Positions 58,572 through 64,000 of a DNA stretch of 64,000 nucleotides are shown one piece after another. Source of the stretch: Hyphomicrobiales bacterium. Its GTDB lineage: Bacteria > Pseudomonadota > Alphaproteobacteria > Rhizobiales > Rhizobiaceae. The stretch is taken from assembly GCA_900471485.1 (NCBI GenBank), contig UCEU01000008.1, positions 165,137 through 229,136 on the forward strand. The letters are read 5' to 3'. Made by a program: the position numbers and the translations under genes. Numbering within the stretch: the stretch's first letter is position 1; each line of letters starts with the position of its first letter. Under the pieces are notes generated by a model that saw nothing but the letters and a program-made list of their open reading frames with translations, did not search any database and was not told the DNA's origin.

Positions 58572-61022
58572 ATGAGCATGGACTGGGCAAGACTGACACG
58601 GCATCGGGCTGACGGTGACGCGTGGCGATACACGCTGCTGGTAACGACAGCACTTTTTTGCGTCACAGTGCTGGTTCCTGGTATCGCTACGGCCCAATCG
58701 GCTCCGTCCGTTACGGGGAGCCGGTCATTCAGCATTCGTCCGCAGGCGCTGGCGAGCGCTCTGGTCCAGTTCTCGAACGCCACGGGCATTCAGCTCTTCT
58801 TCTCGGCCGATATCGTGCGCGGCAAGAATTCTCCCGGCGCGAGCGGCCGGCTGTCCAACGATGGGGCGATCGCCGCCTTGTTGTCCGGTTCCGGTCTTTC
58901 CTACCGCTACTCCGGTGACGCCGTCGTCATCACGGCTTCGGGGGGCGGCGCCGGGCCGGGTGCCACCAATGATGGCTCCACCGTCCTTCAGCCGATCACT
59001 GTTCAGGGCACCGGAGCACTTCCGCCCGAATATCCCGGCGGCCAGGTCGCCAAGGGAAGCCGTCTCGGTATTCTCGGAAATCGGGACATCATGGACACAC
59101 CCTTCAACGTGACGAGCTACACGTCGAAGACGATCGAGAACCAGCAGTCACGCTCTGTCGCCGATGTCACCAAGAACGATCCGTCGGTGCGCTCGACCTG
59201 GGCCGACGGCAGCTATTCCAACCAATTCTTCGTTCGCGGCTTTCCGCTGGCCAATCCCGATATTTCCGTGGGCGGGCTCTACGGATTGGTACCCTTCCAG
59301 ATGTCCGGAACCTCCTGGGTGGAGCGAGTCGAGGTTCTCAAGGGACCGAGCTCGCTGCTCAACGGCATGCCGCCGCAGGGAAGCATCGGCGGCGCCATCA
59401 ACCTGGTGCCGAAACGTGCGGCCGACGAGCCGCTGACACGAGTGACGGGGAGCTATATCTCGCAGGGTCAGCTTGGCACAAAGGTCGATATCGGCCGCCG
59501 TTTCGGTGATGCCGGCGAATTCGGTGTTCGCGTCAATGGTGGCTTCATGAAGGGGGATGCGCCGGTCGATGGCCAGGCGAACGAACTTGGCGAAGGGTCG
59601 ATCGGCCTCGACTATAGGGGCGACCGCGTGCGCCTTTCGGCCGATCTGGTTTATCAGAAGAACTACTCCGACAATCCCGCCCGGCCGATCTTTCTGAACA
59701 CTGGCGTACAGGCCCCTCGGGCGCCCGATGCATCCAGCGATCTTGGCCAGGATTGGTACTATTCGGACGGAAAGGATGTGCTCGGGATTGTACGGGGAGA
59801 GGTCGACATCACAGATGATATCACCGCTTATGCCAGCCTCGGAGCGCGCCACAACGACTTCCTGGGTCTCTATAACTTCTCCTACATACAAAATTCAGCG
59901 GGTGATTTCGAGGCCCGCAACTTTTACCAGCCCACCTACAACGATTCCGTCACGGGAGAAGTGGGCGTTCGGGCAAGCTTCGAAACTGGTGCGGTGCGCC
60001 ATGAACTTAATGTTGGCTTCACGGGTCTTTACAACGAACTTGGGGCGTTGAGCCAAAGCGTACTGACTTACTCTTCAAACCTCTATGACCCGGTGGCGGC
60101 GGCAAAGCCCGACCTTTCAGCTTTCAAATCCAAGGCACCGAAAACAAGCGCCTCGACGCTGACAAGCTTCGTGATAACCGACAGCCTCTATCTGCTGGAC
60201 GATCGGCTTCAGCTCATCCTCGGCGCTCGCCATCAAAATGTGCGCCAGAAAGCTTGGAATCCGACAACAGGGCTCCAAACGGCCGATTATGATCAGAGCG
60301 CCATTACGCCTGCCGTGGGCGTGGTCGTGAAGCCGTGGGAGAACGTGTCGTTCTACGCCAACTACATCGAAGGGCTCAGCCAGGGCCCCATCGCGCCCGG
60401 CGCTGCGACCAATCACGACGAGGCCTTTCCTCCTATCAAGTCAAGGCAATATGAGGCCGGCGTAAAAGTCGATTTCGGTACCATCAGCGCGACGGCGAGC
60501 CTTTTCCAGATTGAACAGCCAAGTGGTTTCCTCAACACGACAACGACCATCTACGGTCTCAACGGAGAAGTCCGCAACCGTGGTCTCGAACTCAACGTCT
60601 TCGGCGAGGTAGCGGACGATGTCCGGCTTCTCGGCGGCGTCACCTTCATGGATGGCGTGCAGACGAAGACTGCCGGAGGCGCTCTGGACGGAAAGAAGGC
60701 GGTCGGCGTTCCCGATGTCCAGCTCAATCTCGGAGCCGAGTGGGACACGCCTTTCGCCGAGGGGCTGACGTTGACGGGGCGGGCCATTCACACAGCCTCG
60801 CAATATGCCAGTGCCAACAACACGCAAAGCATTCCGGATTGGACGCGCTTCGATCTTGGCGCGCGCTATGAGTATGTGCGTGAGAACGGCAAGCCGATCA
60901 CGGTGCGCGCCTCCGTCGAGAACGTGTTCGACAAGAGCTACTGGGCGGCTGCTTCCTCGAATTTCGGCCTGGCGCGTGGCGCGCCGCGGACTTTCCTGGT
61001 GTCGACGAGTTTCGATTTCTAA
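58572..61022 (+). CDS. TonB-dependent ferric-siderophore receptor with STN signalling domain
   Basis: About 816 residues from ATG 58572. Long signal region (TLLVTTALFCVTVLVPGIATAQ), STN domain (RSFSIRPQALASALVQFSNATGIQLFFSADIVRGKNSPGASGRLSNDGAIAALLSGSGLSYRYSGDAVVIT), plug domain (DTPFNVTSYTSKTIENQQSRSVADVTKNDPSV ... VEVLKGPSSLLNGMPPQGSIGGAINLVPKRA) and a 22-strand barrel ending in FLVSTSFDF with terminal Phe. The STN domain makes it a transducer for the adjacent FecI/FecR pair. Similar to FhuA/FoxA/FiuA receptors; with FhuD/FhuB-type genes downstream, a hydroxamate siderophore is likely. Confidence 0.93.
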   Translation: MSMDWARLTRHRADGDAWRYTLLVTTALFCVTVLVPGIATAQSAPSVTGSRSFSIRPQALASALVQFSNATGIQLFFSADIVRGKNSPGASGRLSNDGAIAALLSGSGLSYRYSGDAVVITASGGGAGPGATNDGSTVLQPITVQGTGALPPEYPGGQVAKGSRLGILGNRDIMDTPFNVTSYTSKTIENQQSRSVADVTKNDPSVRSTWADGSYSNQFFVRGFPLANPDISVGGLYGLVPFQMSGTSWVERVEVLKGPSSLLNGMPPQGSIGGAINLVPKRAADEPLTRVTGSYISQGQLGTKVDIGRRFGDAGEFGVRVNGGFMKGDAPVDGQANELGEGSIGLDYRGDRVRLSADLVYQKNYSDNPARPIFLNTGVQAPRAPDASSDLGQDWYYSDGKDVLGIVRGEVDITDDITAYASLGARHNDFLGLYNFSYIQNSAGDFEARNFYQPTYNDSVTGEVGVRASFETGAVRHELNVGFTGLYNELGALSQSVLTYSSNLYDPVAAAKPDLSAFKSKAPKTSASTLTSFVITDSLYLLDDRLQLILGARHQNVRQKAWNPTTGLQTADYDQSAITPAVGVVVKPWENVSFYANYIEGLSQGPIAPGAATNHDEAFPPIKSRQYEAGVKVDFGTISATASLFQIEQPSGFLNTTTTIYGLNGEVRNRGLELNVFGEVADDVRLLGGVTFMDGVQTKTAGGALDGKKAVGVPDVQLNLGAEWDTPFAEGLTLTGRAIHTASQYASANNTQSIPDWTRFDLGARYEYVRENGKPITVRASVENVFDKSYWAAASSNFGLARGAPRTFLVSTSFDF

Positions 61023-61033
61023 GGGCAGTCGGA

Positions 61034-61936
61034 ATGAAAGTTGCCATCGGCCGCCGTAGCTTCATGACGATCGCCGCGCTCGGGTTGCTTGGACCCCGCG
61101 TGGGGCAGGCGAGAGCCAGCGCCGAGCCGCGTCTCGTCGCCATCGATTGGGCCGCGGCGGACACACTTCTGGCGCTCGGCATCGTGCCGCTGGCGGTCAG
61201 TGACGTCGAGACATATCGTCAATGGCTTCCCGGTAGTGCGCCGAAGGAAATGCTCGACCTCGGTTCGCGCGCCGAGCCGAACATGGAGCTGATCGCGTCG
61301 CTGAAGCCGGATGCGATCCTCATCTCGAACTGGCAGGGCAATCTTGCCGAACAATTGCAGCGCGTCGCGCCGACGCTCGCGGTCACAATCATCGCGCCGG
61401 GAGCCGATCCGCTGCAAAACAGCCAGACTGAACTTTTCAGGCTGGCGAAGCTACATGGCCGAGAGGAGCAAGCGACCGCATACCTCGCTTCCTTCAATGC
61501 CGGCCTATCCCGGCGCGCCGCCGAAATTTCCGCCATTGGGATGCCGCCGGTCTTTGTCGGCGTTCTGCACGAGAACGGCTCCCAGCTGTTTCTCTACGGC
61601 GAGGGGAGCTGGGTGCATTCGCTGCTTCGACGAATGGGCCTGCGCAACGCACTGTCGCGTCCGACATCGGCCTTCGGCAATGCCCTGGTCGATCTGGCGG
61701 AGCTCGCCGCGAGCCCGGACGCCATCCTGCTCCACCTCGATCAGGGCGATCGCACGCGCCGTGCCGCACGGTTGCTCGGGCGAAGCACGCTGTGGCGCAA
61801 TCTGCCGATGGTGCGGGCGGGAAATGTATGCCCGATAGCGCCCTTCTACCCGCTTGGCGGCATGCTGTCCGTCGAGCGAGCCGTCGGCGTGATCGCCGAT
61901 GCCGTTCTCGATATCGATCGCCGCCGGCATGGTTGA
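61034..61936 (+). CDS. Ferric-siderophore ABC transporter binding protein, FhuD-like
   Basis: 300 residues with a Tat-type signal (GRRSFMTIAALGLLGPRVGQARA), as usual for FhuD. The mature protein has the helical-backbone clamp fold (RLVAIDWAAADTLLALGIVPLAVSDVETYRQWL, DLGSRAEPNMELIASLKPDAILISNWQ). Ligand-contact residues of FhuD, such as an Arg and Trp/Tyr pair, may lie in WLP and YGEGSWVHSLL. It is 11 bp after the receptor gene and overlaps the permease gene by eight bases. Substrate class: hydroxamate siderophore, by context. Confidence 0.9.
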   Translation: MKVAIGRRSFMTIAALGLLGPRVGQARASAEPRLVAIDWAAADTLLALGIVPLAVSDVETYRQWLPGSAPKEMLDLGSRAEPNMELIASLKPDAILISNWQGNLAEQLQRVAPTLAVTIIAPGADPLQNSQTELFRLAKLHGREEQATAYLASFNAGLSRRAAEISAIGMPPVFVGVLHENGSQLFLYGEGSWVHSLLRRMGLRNALSRPTSAFGNALVDLAELAASPDAILLHLDQGDRTRRAARLLGRSTLWRNLPMVRAGNVCPIAPFYPLGGMLSVERAVGVIADAVLDIDRRRHG

Positions 61937-63920
61937 GAGGGCGTCCGGAGCAAGAGGGCTTGCAGCATGCATCGTCACCCTGTTCGTGGCCGCGGCTGTT
62001 GCGAGCGCTTGGACGCTCGGCGGGCTGTTGCCGGTAAGGCAGTGGTTCGATCTGTCGTCGCTGCCCGAAAGCAATATCCAGGCGCTGATCTTCACGCAGA
62101 TGGCATTGCCGCGTATCGCCGTAGCGTTTCTGGTAGGCGGCGGACTGTCGTTCTCCGCCGTTCTCATCCAGCAATGTCTGCGCAACCCGCTCGCGGACGC
62201 GACAACGCTCGGTCTTGCGTCGGGGGCCTATCTCGCCATCGCCGTCTGCGCGGTCTTTGCTCCAACCCTGCTCGACCGCGGTCAGCCAGCGGTGGCGCTC
62301 GGCGGCGCGGCGCTTGTCGCCTGCGCGATCCTGTCGATCGGCAAACGCACGGATTTTTCGCCGACGGTGGTGCTGCTGACCGGCCTGACGATCAATCTCA
62401 TGTGCGGCGCCGCCGCAAGCGCGCTGACGGTGCTCAATCACGAGTTCCTGAGCGGTCTGTTCGTCTGGCAGAGCGGCAGCCTTGCGCAGAACGGCTGGAC
62501 GACGGCGCGACAACTGGGCTGGCAATTCGGCATTCTGACCGTGCTCGCGCTCTTTTTCGTCCGGCCGTTGAAAATCATGGAACTCGGTGATGCCGAGGCC
62601 AGGAGCATCGGCGTTTCCGCATCTGTCCTGCGCGCATCGACGCTGGGTATCGCCATCAGCATCGCCGCGTTGGCGACCAGCGAGGTCGGGGTCATCGGCT
62701 TCCTTGGACTTGCCGCGCCGAACCTCGTGCGCATGCTCGGCGCGCGAACGTTTCCTGCCAGGCTCTTTTGGGCACCGTTGCTTGGAGCCGGATCGTTGTG
62801 GCTTGCCGATCAGCTCGTTCAGCATGCAACTCTCTTCCGTAATGTCGTCTCCACCGGGAGCGCGGTCAGCATGCTCGGCGCTCCCATCTTGCTCTGGCTG
62901 CTTGGGAGGACGAAACTCCAGACGTTCGGCATCGAAGCGATTGCGGAGGGTTTGCGACCGCGAGGGCGCGTTGGATCAATCCTGTGGGTCCGCGCGCTGC
63001 TTCCGTGCGTGCTGGTCACGATCGCCTCGATCTTCATCGGTCGCAGCGGCAGCGGCTGGCATTGGCTGGCGCCTGCCGAGTTCGCCGCCGTCTCTCCATG
63101 GCGTCTTCCCCGTATCGCCGCGGCGGCCTCGTCGGGTGCGCTTCTGGGACTGGCCGGCGCAATCCTGCAGCGGATAACCGCCAACCCGCTCGCGAGCCCC
63201 GAAATGCTCGGCATCTCCTCCGGTGCCGCCATGGGTGTCATCGGGCTGCTGCTGACCCTGCCGACGTTCGGTCAGGGCGAGATGATCGCGGCGGCAGCAT
63301 CGGGAGCGGTGATGGCGGTGGCGGCAATCGTTCTTCTCAGCCGGCGCTCCGGTTTGGTGGGAGGGCGCCTGCTGTTGAGCGGAGTAGCCCTGGCAACCCT
63401 GTTCAGCGCTCTTGCGTCCGTCATCCTCTCCGCCGGCGATCCGCGTTCGGCGGTGCTGCTGGCCTGGATGTCGGGATCGACCTATCGTGCGACGGCGACG
63501 CTGGCGATCATGTCGGTTGTCTTGACGGCCTGCATAGTGGCCGTCACGCCGTTCACGGCCCGCTGGCTGGAAATATTCCCGCTCGGCGAGGCCACGGCCC
63601 GGTCCCTGGGCGTGAATGTCGTGTTCGGGAGATTGGCGCTTCTGGCGATCATCGCGATCTCCACTGGAATAGCGACGATCACGATCGGGCCTTTGACCTT
63701 TGTCGGCCTGATTGCGCCTCATATGGTGCGATCGATGGGGATCGGCCGACCTCTGCCTCAGGTGCTGACGGCGAGCGTCATGGGCGCGCTTCTTCTCGTG
63801 CTCGCGGATTGGCTTGGGAGAAATCTCGTCTACCCGTGGCAAATACCTGCGGGTTTGGTTTCCTCTCTTGTCGGTGCGCCTTTTATCCTGTTCCTGCTGA
63901 ACATGCATCGCGGGGCCTGA
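61929..63920 (+). CDS. fhuB: Ferric-siderophore ABC transporter permease, double FecCD (FhuB-like)
   Basis: 663 residues with two FecCD-type halves, ~1-325 and ~335-663, as in FhuB: first half LPRIAVAFLVGGGLSFSAVLIQQCLRNPLADATTLGLASGAYLAI, second half LPRIAAAASSGALLGLAGAILQRITANPLASPEMLGISSGAAMGVIGLL. Each has about ten membrane helices and the conserved GLAAPNLVR and GLIAPHMVR segments. ATG 61929 overlaps the binding-protein end; an earlier ATG at 61899 is less likely. No ATPase gene follows within the 80 remaining bases, so the FhuC partner is either just outside or elsewhere. Confidence 0.92.
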   Translation: MVERASGARGLAACIVTLFVAAAVASAWTLGGLLPVRQWFDLSSLPESNIQALIFTQMALPRIAVAFLVGGGLSFSAVLIQQCLRNPLADATTLGLASGAYLAIAVCAVFAPTLLDRGQPAVALGGAALVACAILSIGKRTDFSPTVVLLTGLTINLMCGAAASALTVLNHEFLSGLFVWQSGSLAQNGWTTARQLGWQFGILTVLALFFVRPLKIMELGDAEARSIGVSASVLRASTLGIAISIAALATSEVGVIGFLGLAAPNLVRMLGARTFPARLFWAPLLGAGSLWLADQLVQHATLFRNVVSTGSAVSMLGAPILLWLLGRTKLQTFGIEAIAEGLRPRGRVGSILWVRALLPCVLVTIASIFIGRSGSGWHWLAPAEFAAVSPWRLPRIAAAASSGALLGLAGAILQRITANPLASPEMLGISSGAAMGVIGLLLTLPTFGQGEMIAAAASGAVMAVAAIVLLSRRSGLVGGRLLLSGVALATLFSALASVILSAGDPRSAVLLAWMSGSTYRATATLAIMSVVLTACIVAVTPFTARWLEIFPLGEATARSLGVNVVFGRLALLAIIAISTGIATITIGPLTFVGLIAPHMVRSMGIGRPLPQVLTASVMGALLLVLADWLGRNLVYPWQIPAGLVSSLVGAPFILFLLNMHRGA

Positions 63921-64000
63921 GGTGCCCGGCCGACAGGCGCGGCATGCTGTTTTGGTGCGATTTCAATAGTGGAAACGCGTCGTTTGAAAATTCCGCATTG

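Overview
The window looks like a chromosomal or chromid segment of a Rhizobiales alphaproteobacterium, most likely Rhizobiaceae. The evidence is high GC, many ABC importers with FCD-type GntR and LysR regulators, three DUF1236 secreted proteins, two promoters matching the alphaproteobacterial EcfG stress consensus, and a RIME-like intergenic palindromic repeat (34211-34313). The genus cannot be fixed from the sequence. I saw no rRNA, tRNA, CRISPR array, phage or complete insertion sequence.

Layout. (1) 1-8339: the start of a TauA/NMT1-type binding protein, a LysR regulator with two HTH domains, and a tightly coupled leucine-catabolism operon (isovaleryl-CoA dehydrogenase, both methylcrotonyl-CoA carboxylase subunits, a MaoC hydratase and a CitE-type lyase). 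(2) 8372-14516: AraC regulator and divergent reductase, a GAF-GGDEF-EAL protein and an SbmA/YddA-type ABC exporter. (3) 14517-20243: a probable cell-envelope stress locus, with three DUF1236 proteins, two tiny membrane proteins, a NarL-type two-component system and a Gly-Asn repeat protein. It has two divergent EcfG-like promoters and a recurring GACCWARGTC motif. (4) 20345-29822: a 5-oxoproline/urea-carboxylase-like regulon (PxpA, fused PxpB-PxpC, biotin carboxylase-BCCP, a DUF1989 protein, an amino-acid ABC importer and two GntR regulators) linked by a shared TTGTTSAACAA operator. (5) 29803-31788: a YeiH-type membrane protein with its divergent LysR regulator.

(6) 31873-39205: an unsaturated-uronate (pectin breakdown product) operon with aldehyde dehydrogenase, a CUT2-type sugar importer, KduI, KduD and KdgF, facing a GntR regulator. 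(7) 39341-40422: a calcineurin-type phosphatase and a small hypothetical protein. (8) 40542-56790: a hydantoin/amide-like catabolic regulon (racemase, amidohydrolase, DapA-like lyase, SDR, PatB-type enzyme) with a complete dipeptide-type importer, a rhodanese, a leaderless binding-protein homologue, a VOC protein and an unusual P-loop NTPase fused to an FGE/C-type-lectin-like domain. A shared 16-bp motif (ATATYWCGTRGNATAT) stands in front of each transcription unit. (9) 56957-63920: an ECF sigma factor, FecR, an STN-containing TonB receptor, a Tat-exported siderophore-binding protein and a fused FhuB permease; no ATPase is seen before the window ends.

The most promising material for new biology is the NTPase-FGE protein embedded in a catabolic operon, the split biotin-dependent 5-oxoprolinase/urea-carboxylase-like system with its operator network, the leucine route that seems to replace HMG-CoA lyase with a CitE-type enzyme, and the DUF1236/two-component stress island with its own palindromic motif.
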